Assembly (NCBI GenBank): GCA_027017025.1
Contig: JALURH010000002.1
Span: forward strand, 1 to 18,505
DNA: 18,505 bases
From: Thermofilaceae archaeon
GTDB lineage: Archaea > Thermoproteota > Thermoprotei > Thermofilales > Thermofilaceae
Reading direction: 5' to 3'
The position numbers were made by a program, and so were the translations under genes. The stretch's first letter is position 1. Each line of letters starts with the position of its first letter. Shown here in pieces: positions 13,237-18,505 of the stretch. The notes below the pieces were generated by a model. That model ran no database searches, had not been told where the DNA came from, and worked only from the letters and a program-made list of their open reading frames with translations.

Positions 13237-13971
13237 ATGAGTCTGCGGAGTATAAGGATAAAACTGGGTGATATTTCTCTCCGGGACAAGGTGCTAGTAG
13301 CAGGCTTCCACGGAGTCGGGTATGTGGGTTGGATAGCCGTTAGACACATAGTTAAGATGTACAGCAACCCTAGGAGGGGCTTCATCTATACTCCCTATAT
13401 GCAACCATATGTTTCTGTCTCTGAAGGAATAAAGACACCATATGAACTGTATGATTTAGGAGAAGTTGTGGTATTTGTCCCCCAGATTCCCTTAGCCTCG
13501 AGGGATATCAGCTTAGTTCCCATAACCCTAGCCGAGAAATTTGTTGAAGAAGGAGGTAAATACTCGATTCTCATAGGGGGGCTTGATTCAAGATTTCGTG
13601 AGGGTAATGAAAAAATAAGAATAGCTGCAACCTCCGCTTTTATCAATACCTATAAGAATGTCTTAGAAAAAATCGAGGCAAGATTTATAGAGGAAAACCT
13701 GTATATCGTGGGGCCTCTAGCATATATGCTAACAGTGTTCGAATCCGAGAACTTCCCCGCATTAACCCTTCTCCCTTATGCAGAAATAGGACGCCCGGAC
13801 CCTAAAGCCGCAGCAGTAGCTGTTGAGATCCTAAGGGGGCTTCTAGGAGTAAAAAGTAAGGTAGAGGAGCTACTTGAGGAGGGAGAGCGTATCGAGAAAG
13901 AAATAGAAGAAATAAAAAGTAGGATAGAGAAAATATCTAGAGAAAGAGAAACACCACCATATTATATCTAG
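13237..13971 (+). CDS. PAC2-family protein (proteasome assembly chaperone-like)
   Basis: An archaeal PAC2/DUF75 protein related to eukaryotic 20S proteasome assembly chaperones; in archaea the function is inferred. The fold resembles a nucleoside phosphorylase. Landmarks are VLVAGFHGVGYVGWIAV (a Gly-rich first strand and loop, residues 19-35 from ATG 13237), YDLGEVVVFVPQIPL, ILIGGLDSRFREG, and a late TLLPYAEIGRPDPKAAA. The last 35 residues form a charged coiled coil (EELLEEGERIEKEIEEI...). The frame is open from ATG 13201, but a TATA box at 13203 makes 13237 (244 aa) likelier. It stands alone, divergent from rps8e, and is followed by debris. Confidence 0.88.
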   Translation: MSLRSIRIKLGDISLRDKVLVAGFHGVGYVGWIAVRHIVKMYSNPRRGFIYTPYMQPYVSVSEGIKTPYELYDLGEVVVFVPQIPLASRDISLVPITLAEKFVEEGGKYSILIGGLDSRFREGNEKIRIAATSAFINTYKNVLEKIEARFIEENLYIVGPLAYMLTVFESENFPALTLLPYAEIGRPDPKAAAVAVEILRGLLGVKSKVEELLEEGERIEKEIEEIKSRIEKISRERETPPYYI

Positions 13972-14034
13972 GATGCTGCTTTTTGTTGGTGAGTTTTGCT
14001 CATTGCTGAGAGTGTTTTTCCGGCTTCCCCTTAG

Positions 14035-14110
14035 CTTAAGGATTCATCATCGCAGCGGCTCGCCGGGGCCGTCCATATCCATTAGCTAGCCCCTCATTCG
14101 CATACCCTTA
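14035..14110 (-). pseudogene. Possible TnpB C-terminal remnant
   Basis: The minus-strand frame reads ANEGLANGYGRPRRAAAMMN then Pro and a stop, a Gly/Arg/Pro tail ending in Met-Asn-Pro like those of archaeal TnpB proteins. A stop lies directly upstream, so only about 23 codons remain. ATATGGACGG is shared with the debris at about 5.37 kb. Weak evidence on its own. Confidence 0.3.
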
Positions 14111-14456
14111 CCCTCCAGCACAGGAAGATTCCGACTCCAGAGGGGGAGGGAGACAACGGGTGGTGGAGTCTTCCTCAATCCCAAGAACGGTATCTATAGT
14201 TCAATCCTAGAAGCATCTAGCAATGGCGCCGCTCTATCTCCATAGATTGTTTCATCTCTTTAACGAACCCAACTGTTAACATAGGCCACACTTTACAAGT
14301 CTCCCTCAGGCTATTGCTCCTATCTAGGACATGCCTCGCCGCACCAGCCATAACACGGGTACCAGAGCACCTCCTAGAACATGACACAGGCATATTCCAG
14401 TTAGCGGACTCCTCAATCCTTATGAATGGCTTTAAATCATATGTTAGCAACCATAT

Positions 14457-14555
14457 AGCCTTACGCAGGGCGAATGGGAGCACTTGCTTTACGGTGTTAC
14501 GCTGCTAGTGAAGCAGGGAGACCCGAGGCCAAGAAAATAATGGTGAAACCACACA
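14457..14555 (+). repeat. Degenerate repeat, copy 1 (inverted copy at 17706-17814)
   Basis: This segment matches the reverse complement of 17706-17814 along most of its length. Shared runs include CCTTACGCAG, TGGGAGCACTTGCT and ACGCTGCTAGTGA, separated by substitutions, an 8-base gap and smaller indels. One frame reads LTQGEWEHLLYGV here and LTQSEWEHLLYSV in the other copy, with some silent changes. It is probably the remains of a gene carried by a mobile element. Confidence 0.75.
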
Positions 14556-14601
14556 AGGAGGCATTATAGGTTATGTAGGAACCAGTAGTTGCAGAAGGCA
14601 T

Positions 14602-16236
14602 TTAGGAAATGAGCTCTACTAACATTTTCACTTTTTCAGATATTTTCTCTACGTCCTTTTCATCACCATAACTAACTCTCATGGGAACTGTTCTTACACC
14701 TCTTTGCTCAAGAGCTTCCTTTAGTCGATATATATAATATCTCGGAAGACTCCAGTAGATTATCAAAGTATATTTGTATTCTCGATTCAGAATATACCAT
14801 ACGATGTCAGAGACTATTTCTCTCCAAGCACCTCTAATAGTGTCTTTATTTACTTCATATTGGGATAGAGGATAAAAACCATCCAGCTCTATAGGGATTA
14901 TACTAAAAGGTGCAGAAATAATAGCTATTTCCGCTTTATTTGTTATATCTTTTTCTCGGAGATATTTTACTAATGTGGATATCTGGCTAAATCTAGTAAA
15001 AGGTTTCTGCTCCGTTTCCTCTATGAGTATAATTCCCTTTTTACTGGATGGAGGGAACCTCTCCTTAAGTCTCTTTAAATGCCTATAAACTTCGGGTCTC
15101 CATCTACTTTCAATCCCATAGAAGAATATACCCTGGAGCACACCCCGTGTTACGGGGTGTTTCCTCTCTATAAAGGCTACATATTTACGATACTCGCATA
15201 ATGCATCAGCCATTGCTGGATGAGTTCTAGTCTTCTCCTCTATTAGTTCCCAAAGCCTACCTTCATATATGGCTTGTCTAGCCCGGAGTATTTCTTTTTT
15301 AAGCACATAGAGATTATGTTTAGTTAAAGATACTATCCGTTCTTGTTTAGGCATCGCCTTTAGTTCATCGGCAGTTAAATTACTACATACGGGACATACG
15401 CATGGTAGGTACTCTAATTCCCGTAATCTAACTGTTCCTCTCTCTGTAAGGTATCGGTCATCTCTAGCATATAGAACGTAGGATGCCGAATCAAAGAGAT
15501 CTACCCCCATTGCTACAGCTAGTGGAATAAGCATAGGATGCCCTGCTCCAAAAAGGTGAAGAGGAGCGCTCCAAGGCAAGTTAAGCTTGGCCGTCATAAC
15601 AAGTCTCACAAGTTCATTGAATCTATAATTCTCCATTATTTGTGTAGGACCTCCCACAGCGTATATATCGAATGGTAACTGAGATAACCTGCGTGCAGCA
15701 TTAGAAACTATATCCAGGAATAGACCTCCTTGAACAGGTCCTACAAGCAGCATCTTCTCTCTATCCACTTTAACAGCTTCCTCCGCCCGTCTTATGGTCT
15801 CCTTAACTTCCTTTTCAACAACATGCTTGGATACATTCCGCCGAGTAGGTATATCTAATATTACCCCTATATCGGATCCAAGTTTTATCTGGTACTCAAG
15901 GATTTCCCTAGGTGATGTTTTTACCCTGCCATAAACTAAAAGTTGATATGCTCCAGAATCAGTCATTACAGGTCCTTCAACACCAAGAAGCTTGTGAACA
16001 CCCATCTCGAGCGCTATCTCTCCGTAGCTCTGTTTAATAATATAGGAATTGGTCATTAATACCCCGAAACCCATTTCTTCAATTTCCTTGGGTGGTAATA
16101 CACTCTTGGCAGGATTTATAACAGGCGCCAGAGTCGGAGTTCTAATTACACCGTGTGCAGTATAAAGTTTTCCTATACGTCCCCAAAGATCAGTCTCCTC
16201 TATTTCAAAGACTTCATCCCAAGTCACGAAAAGCAC
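14602..16236 (-). CDS. tgtA: Archaeosine tRNA-guanine transglycosylase TgtA (no fused PUA)
   Basis: TgtA swaps guanine 15 in the tRNA D loop for preQ0, the first step to archaeosine. Catalytic features follow the Pyrococcus enzyme almost residue for residue: MTDSGAYQ with Asp93, nucleophile Asp249 in VDLFDSASY, zinc ligands Cys279, Cys281, Cys284 and His307. After the TIM barrel a C1/C2 region follows (PIELDGFYPLSQY near 450), but the 544-aa protein ends where the tRNA-binding PUA domain of euryarchaeal enzymes would start; several crenarchaea encode PUA separately. The GTG at 16236 is about 25 bases from TTTTATAG on the minus strand, so the mRNA is probably leaderless. Debris lies 3' of it. 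Confidence 0.95.
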   Translation of the reverse strand: MLFVTWDEVFEIEETDLWGRIGKLYTAHGVIRTPTLAPVINPAKSVLPPKEIEEMGFGVLMTNSYIIKQSYGEIALEMGVHKLLGVEGPVMTDSGAYQLLVYGRVKTSPREILEYQIKLGSDIGVILDIPTRRNVSKHVVEKEVKETIRRAEEAVKVDREKMLLVGPVQGGLFLDIVSNAARRLSQLPFDIYAVGGPTQIMENYRFNELVRLVMTAKLNLPWSAPLHLFGAGHPMLIPLAVAMGVDLFDSASYVLYARDDRYLTERGTVRLRELEYLPCVCPVCSNLTADELKAMPKQERIVSLTKHNLYVLKKEILRARQAIYEGRLWELIEEKTRTHPAMADALCEYRKYVAFIERKHPVTRGVLQGIFFYGIESRWRPEVYRHLKRLKERFPPSSKKGIILIEETEQKPFTRFSQISTLVKYLREKDITNKAEIAIISAPFSIIPIELDGFYPLSQYEVNKDTIRGAWREIVSDIVWYILNREYKYTLIIYWSLPRYYIYRLKEALEQRGVRTVPMRVSYGDEKDVEKISEKVKMLVELIS

Positions 16237-16256
16237 CTAACAAAGTAACCATAGTT

Positions 16257-16267
16257 ACTATAAAACT
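16257..16267. promoter_or_regulatory. Shared TATA element of tgtA and the rpoG-like gene
   Basis: ACTATAAAACT reads as AGTTTTATAGT on the minus strand. Minus initiation about 26 bases from its centre falls at the tgtA GTG (16236). Plus initiation near 16287 would give the rpoG-like gene a leader of about 16 bases; AATTAATAAG further on is another candidate. Confidence 0.5.
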
Positions 16268-16302
16268 CTATGAGTTGCAGAAGAAATTAATAAGTGTTAG
16301 CT

Positions 16303-16665
16303 ATGCATCATTTTGTGCAGGCTAGGATAACAGGCGTAAGTAAGTTAGGCTACGCCGACATAACAGTAATAGACCTTGAGGCCCAAAACGTAAGGGTAAA
16401 AATAGAGGTACCAACCAAGGTGCTTGAAGAAATAAGGTGGAGTCCCAGCGTAAATGACGAAATAAGTATAGAGATTTGCAAGGAACTAGGGGATATCTCA
16501 AACTGGAACATAGTAATGCAGGGGGAGATATATTTTAAACGTGAGGAGACTCGTAAAATTATAGCATCCTTTGGAGGTCTCCAAGTAGCTATAGAGAGTA
16601 ACGAGCTGTATCCAGAATATAATGTGGGTGACAGAGTATACTTAAAACTTAGGTCTACAAAATAG
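16303..16665 (+). CDS. rpoG: Probable RNA polymerase subunit G (Rpo8/Rpb8)
   Basis: A 120-aa beta-rich protein that I read as the crenarchaeal Rpb8 homolog, an OB-fold peripheral subunit of RNA polymerase. The evidence is the overall strand pattern: an N-terminal QARITGVSKLGYADITVID, a middle WNIVMQGEIYFKREE, then IIASFGGLQVAIE (about residues 87-99) resembling the conserved 'SFGGL' strand of Rpb8, and a terminal VGDRVYLKLR. The frame opens at GTG 16294; ATG 16303 is preferred, and GTG 16315 would be leaderless from an alternative TATA. Similarity in this family is low, so this is recognition by pattern. It diverges from tgtA and is followed after 7 bases by an unknown gene. Confidence 0.65.
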   Translation: MHHFVQARITGVSKLGYADITVIDLEAQNVRVKIEVPTKVLEEIRWSPSVNDEISIEICKELGDISNWNIVMQGEIYFKREETRKIIASFGGLQVAIESNELYPEYNVGDRVYLKLRSTK

Positions 16666-16672
16666 TTAATGT

Positions 16673-16963
16673 ATGTTATCCTTCTCTCAGATGGAGAAAA
16701 TACTGGCATGGACTAGAGAGAATGGATGTAAGGTAGAATTAAGCTTCCACGGCACACCCTATAGGTTGCGGATAGGCAGAATGTTTAGATCAGTAGATCC
16801 CGAAGGGAGGATAGTACCTTGGATACGGGCATTTGGGACAAAACAACCTCATCAGGTTCTACAGACATATAAGGTTAAGAAAATTGAGATACTAAATCCA
16901 GACGGCACAATACATCATCTAGAGAGTTTACAAGAGTTACTAGAAGTTGTAGGTATTCTCTAA
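16673..16963 (+). CDS. Unknown 96-aa protein downstream of rpoG-like gene
   Basis: I do not recognise it. The ATG is 7 bases after the rpoG-like stop, so the two probably form one transcript. The protein has an N-terminal helix (FSQMEKILAWTRENG), then alternating strands (CKVELSFHGTPYRLRIGRMF), a Pro/Trp-containing turn, a second strand pair (YKVKKIEILNPDGTIHHLE) and a short Leu-rich helix. It has no membrane segments, one Cys only, and a near-neutral mix of charges. Its beta-rich pattern could be a small nucleic-acid or protein-binding domain. It is the last intact gene before about 1.5 kb of non-coding and decayed DNA. Confidence 0.75.
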   Translation: MLSFSQMEKILAWTRENGCKVELSFHGTPYRLRIGRMFRSVDPEGRIVPWIRAFGTKQPHQVLQTYKVKKIEILNPDGTIHHLESLQELLEVVGIL

Positions 16964-17138
16964 ATTACTATACCTCAGAGAAGGCCGCGCTCATGTCTCG
17001 GCAAGTAGCTAGCCAATCATCGGTATTTTCTAATATAGCTATCCCTCTACTACACAGAAAATCGAAGAAAGGATCTATAAAGCTGGAGAGGAAGGGAGGT
17101 GCAAGGGGACATGGAGACGGGGTGCAGGGGTATGGATA

Positions 17139-17622
17139 AGGTTTTGCTGAATTTACTGGAAGTTCTATGGGAGGAGCCACAAGTACAGGAAGGTGGTTGA
17201 GGGTGCAAAGAATATCATACGCTATCCTTGCTACAAGCTGAGACACAACTATGATAATGGGAGATTCCTAGATAGCTATGGCTTCTCCTACAGAGAGCCA
17301 TGGACATCATCTAGGAGAACATAGAGTAGACTGAGAGTTCGACCTGTTGAGGGCTTGGTTCAAAGCAGGGTTAGAGACTATGAGCTAGGGGAGCCAATAC
17401 TTAAAGGGGATGGGTTGATTATAACTCCTAGGAAACCTGTGAAATCCCTTAAAACCCGTAGAGTATATTGGGGGATTAGAACAAGTGTAGCTTAGACTGA
17501 TTCTCTCCTAGATATGACTAGATGAGAATAAATTGATATCTTTACCATCTTCACAGGGTGCATGAGAACAAGATTAGGAAAGCTCAGAGGAAAGCACCTA
17601 AGGAGCCAGAAATCCGTAAAAA
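17139..17622 (+). pseudogene. Broken TnpB (IS200/IS605-type OrfB) fragment
   Basis: One plus-strand frame runs from 17139 to about 17556 with at least five in-frame stops, yet its translation keeps TnpB style: YRKVVEGAKNIIRYPCYKL, GEPILKGDGLIITPRKPVKS, LKTRRVYWGIRTSVA (where functional proteins have the first RuvC Asp), then after a +1 shift HRVHENKIRKAQRKAPKEP, like the helix of TnpB following 'D-x-x-x-I'. TnpB is the RNA-guided nuclease encoded by these transposons. The RuvC Asp, zinc finger and C-terminal half are gone. The fragment ends against a tRNA-like sequence at 17624. Sequence before 17139 may be more of the N-terminus but is too decayed to say. Confidence 0.68.
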
Positions 17623-17623
17623 A

Positions 17624-17654
17624 TGGTAGCCCGGCGGGGATTCGAACTCGGGGA
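17624..17654 (-). tRNA. tRNA 3'-end fragment (T arm, acceptor strand, CCA)
   Basis: On the minus strand the sequence runs CCGAG-TTCGAAT-CCCCG, then CCGGGCT, discriminator A and CCA (17626-17624). The T loop TTCGAAT is intact, but the T stem has two mismatches and no AGCCCGG 5' partner or D/anticodon arm is found upstream, so this is a dead remnant. A U at position 72 implies an A1-U72 pair, typical of archaeal initiator tRNA-Met. It may mark an old integration site where an element copied the 3' end of a tRNA gene. Confidence 0.55.
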
Positions 17655-17705
17655 GGTGTGTCTATTTTCTGTGTTGTGTATTTTTGTATGTTATAGTGCC
17701 TTTTT

Positions 17706-17814
17706 GTGTGGTTTTTTACCCTTACCTTCCTAGGCCTCGGTCTCCCTGTCTCACTAGCAGCGTGTTTCCCCTAACACTGTAGAGCAAGTGCTCCCACTCG
17801 CTCTGCGTAAGGCC
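17706..17814 (-). repeat. Degenerate repeat, copy 2 (inverted relative to 14457-14555)
   Basis: The reverse complement aligns with 14457-14555. This copy has an extra AGGGGAAAC-like insertion in the middle. On the minus strand a 46-codon frame from about 17859 to 17722 reads TKWARTILDTLAILYGLTQS then EWEHLLYSVRGNTLLVRQ before a stop. I do not recognise the protein; it may be transposon cargo or the end of a nuclease gene. Confidence 0.72.
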
Positions 17815-17859
17815 GTAGAGTATGGCTAGCGTGTCCAGTATGGTTCTGGCCCATTTAGT
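17722..17859 (-). pseudogene. Remnant open frame of unknown family
   Basis: About 45 codons without a stop, related to the degenerate copy near 14.5 kb. Composition is protein-like (helical, Leu-rich, EWEHLLYSV), but there is no start context and no known domain. It sits between the tRNA fragment and the GC-rich hairpin block. Confidence 0.4.
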
Positions 17860-18041
17860 AGCACAACGAACCACTAGGCTAGGCGATGACTAGACAAAGC
17901 TGGGAGCAGTGTCACAAAACCAGCCCCTAATATGAGCAAAATCTAACAGAAGGCCAAAAAAGCGTAAGGGAAACTCTTGCCCTATACTACTTGTCGAGGC
18001 TCTACCTTTTGCCCACACATTAATTACCCACATTTTTCAGT
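17860..18041. other. Non-coding stretch before the hairpin block
   Basis: I see no gene or convincing repeat here. The right end turns AT-rich and leads into the TATA-like sequence at 18042-18051. Confidence 0.5.
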
Positions 18042-18051
18042 TTTATATTTA
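18042..18051 (+). promoter_or_regulatory. TATA-like sequence before the hairpin block
   Basis: TTTATATTTA lies just before the GC content jumps. Initiation about 26 bases from its centre would fall near 18072, close to the first stem (18063-18096). This suggests, without proving, that the block is transcribed on the plus strand. Confidence 0.4.
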
Positions 18052-18062
18052 GATGAAACCCT

Positions 18063-18453
18063 GCGACCCGGAGCAATGAACCCAGCTATAGGTCGTAGGG
18101 GGGATGGGTGAGCAGTGAAAAGGAAGAGACGCTGAGCGTGCCAGCGGCCTCTCCCCTTGGAGCGGGGGGTGCGTGGCGCCTCCTAGTGAACTGCTCTGGG
18201 GGTGGGGGCTAGGTGCCTCCCCCATATGCCTGTATAGCCTAGGGTTCTGCGTGGCGGAGCTTCTAGCTATGCAGGCATTGGGGGAGGGTAGTGGCCTCTC
18301 CACATAGCTACCAGCTCCCCAGCCCCTTGGTGGGTGTCTGCGTGGCAGACTCTCCATCAAGGATGGGGGTGGGGGCTGTGTGGAGAGGCATAGAGAGACA
18401 GAGTACCTAACACATAGACCCTCCCTCTCCAGCTGGGGGGTTGAGAGGAGGGG
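18063..18453 (+). ncRNA. Candidate structured RNA: GC-rich run of hairpins
   Basis: In an AT-rich hyperthermophile, a sharp GC-rich block usually marks a stable RNA. It begins with GCGACC (18063-18068) pairing with GGTCGT (18091-18096), then CGCTG/CAGCG (18130-18146). Three hairpins follow, each with a GTG triloop: GGTGC-GTG-GCGCC (18168-18180), TCTGC-GTG-GCGGA (18246-18258) and GTCTGC-GTG-GCAGAC (18336-18350). Hairpin 2 has outer arms CCTCCCCCA/TGGGGGAGG (18216-18224, 18279-18287) and ATGCCTG/CAGGCAT. Hairpin 3 has GCCTCTCCACA/TGTGGAGAGGC (18294-18304, 18379-18389) and CCTTGGTGG/CCATCAAGG. A last stem-loop covers about 18419-18453. It is not 7S RNA or RNase P RNA as far as I can see: their conserved motifs are absent. 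Strand and ends are guesses. Confidence 0.5.
18147..18377 (+). repeat. Repeated hairpin unit within the GC-rich block
   Basis: GGCCTCTCC occurs at 18147 and 18293, TGCGTGGC at 18170, 18248 and 18339, and GGGGGTGGGGGCT at 18198 and 18365. The first and third hairpins therefore share their left edge, apex and right edge in the same order, as if one unit had been duplicated around a middle hairpin. Confidence 0.7.
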
Positions 18454-18505
18454 GTTAGTGTTGCTTAGTGCTGTATTGTTTAAATCCTAGTGACTAGATA
18501 TTTCC

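Larger units (their letters stand above)
13972..14601. other. Gene-free stretch with decayed mobile DNA
   Basis: About 630 bases, more GC-rich than the genes around it and without an intact gene. Short open frames on either strand (for example minus 14483-14217, plus 14314-14508) have no known motif. Two recognisable pieces are listed separately: a possible minus-strand TnpB tail near 14.04-14.11 kb, and a degenerate copy of sequence also found inverted at 17.7-17.8 kb. Confidence 0.6.

Noticed and set aside
14217..14508. Two overlapping open frames (minus 14217-14483, plus 14314-14508)
   Set aside because: Neither has a start context or a known family, and the region is decayed repeat DNA.
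16968..17246. 92-codon minus-strand frame
   Set aside because: It lies opposite the TnpB remnant and its Pro-rich sequence has no motif; the plus strand explains the DNA better.
18049..18360. 103-codon minus-strand frame across the GC-rich block
   Set aside because: Its Pro/Ser/Arg-rich composition follows from the GC-rich hairpins; there are no domains or Shine-Dalgarno, and the DNA shows RNA-type pairing instead.
18147..18377. CRISPR array
   Set aside because: The repeated parts are hairpin apexes and G-rich runs at uneven spacing (78 and 91 bases), without constant repeats and unique spacers, and there are no cas genes.
18063..18453. GC-rich block as 7S SRP RNA or RNase P RNA
   Set aside because: The SRP helix 8 motif (GGAAGGGAGCAGC-like) and the RNase P core GAGGAAAGTCC are not seen, and the pairing is a series of local hairpins, not one long rod.

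Overview
The window comes from an AT-rich, hyperthermophilic crenarchaeote, most likely of the Desulfurococcales/Ignisphaera kind. The evidence is archaeal information-processing genes (SRP54, SRP19, RpoF, RpoL, an RpoG/Rpb8-like subunit, S8e, S30e, L21e, GatDE, archaeosine TGT, an aKMT-like lysine methyltransferase), TATA boxes 25-30 bases before starts or tRNAs, several probably leaderless starts, GTG/TTG starts, and tRNA genes carrying more than one bulge-helix-bulge intron. The species cannot be fixed from the sequence.

Layout. 1-1000: elongator-type tRNA-Met(CAT), an unrecognised 107-aa gene, and on the minus strand tRNA-Trp(CCA) with two introns. 1008-5293: a plus-strand run of a KaiC-like ATPase, SRP54, TrmY and Pus10; the last two act in sequence on tRNA position 54 (U to pseudouridine to m1-pseudouridine). 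5294-5728: gene-free, with a possible tail of a dead transposon gene and an inverted repeat. 5729-7304: rpl21e (minus), divergent from rpoF-DUF655, then tRNA-Leu(TAA) with a 16-base intron. 7608-8978: tRNA-Lys(CTT) with two introns, aKMT-like methyltransferase, rpoL, and an RNase III-fold gene with no ordinary start codon. 8953-12424: a short rps30e (minus), divergent from gatD-gatE. 12396-13105: srp19 and rps8e (minus). 13237-13971: a PAC2-family gene. 13972-14601: decayed mobile DNA. 14602-16963: tgtA (minus), divergent from an rpoG-like gene and an unknown gene. 16964-18505: no intact gene. It holds a broken TnpB gene, a tRNA 3'-end fragment, an inverted degenerate copy of sequence also found near 14.5 kb, and a GC-rich block of consecutive hairpins.

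How the genes fit together. Most of the window serves translation and transcription: tRNA maturation and modification (introns, TrmY/Pus10, TGT), Gln-tRNA formation (GatDE), ribosomal proteins, RNA polymerase subunits and both SRP proteins. The two mobile-element graveyards lie beside tgtA and at the right edge, and a smaller one lies beside the inverted rpl21e.

The best candidates for something undescribed are the GC-rich hairpin array at about 18.06-18.45 kb (three stems capped by the same GTG triloop inside TGCGTGGC), the RNase III-like gene that seems to start at ATA behind a strong Shine-Dalgarno inside rpoL, and the shared intron ends of tRNA-Trp and tRNA-Lys. All calls were made by eye; no search or folding program was run.
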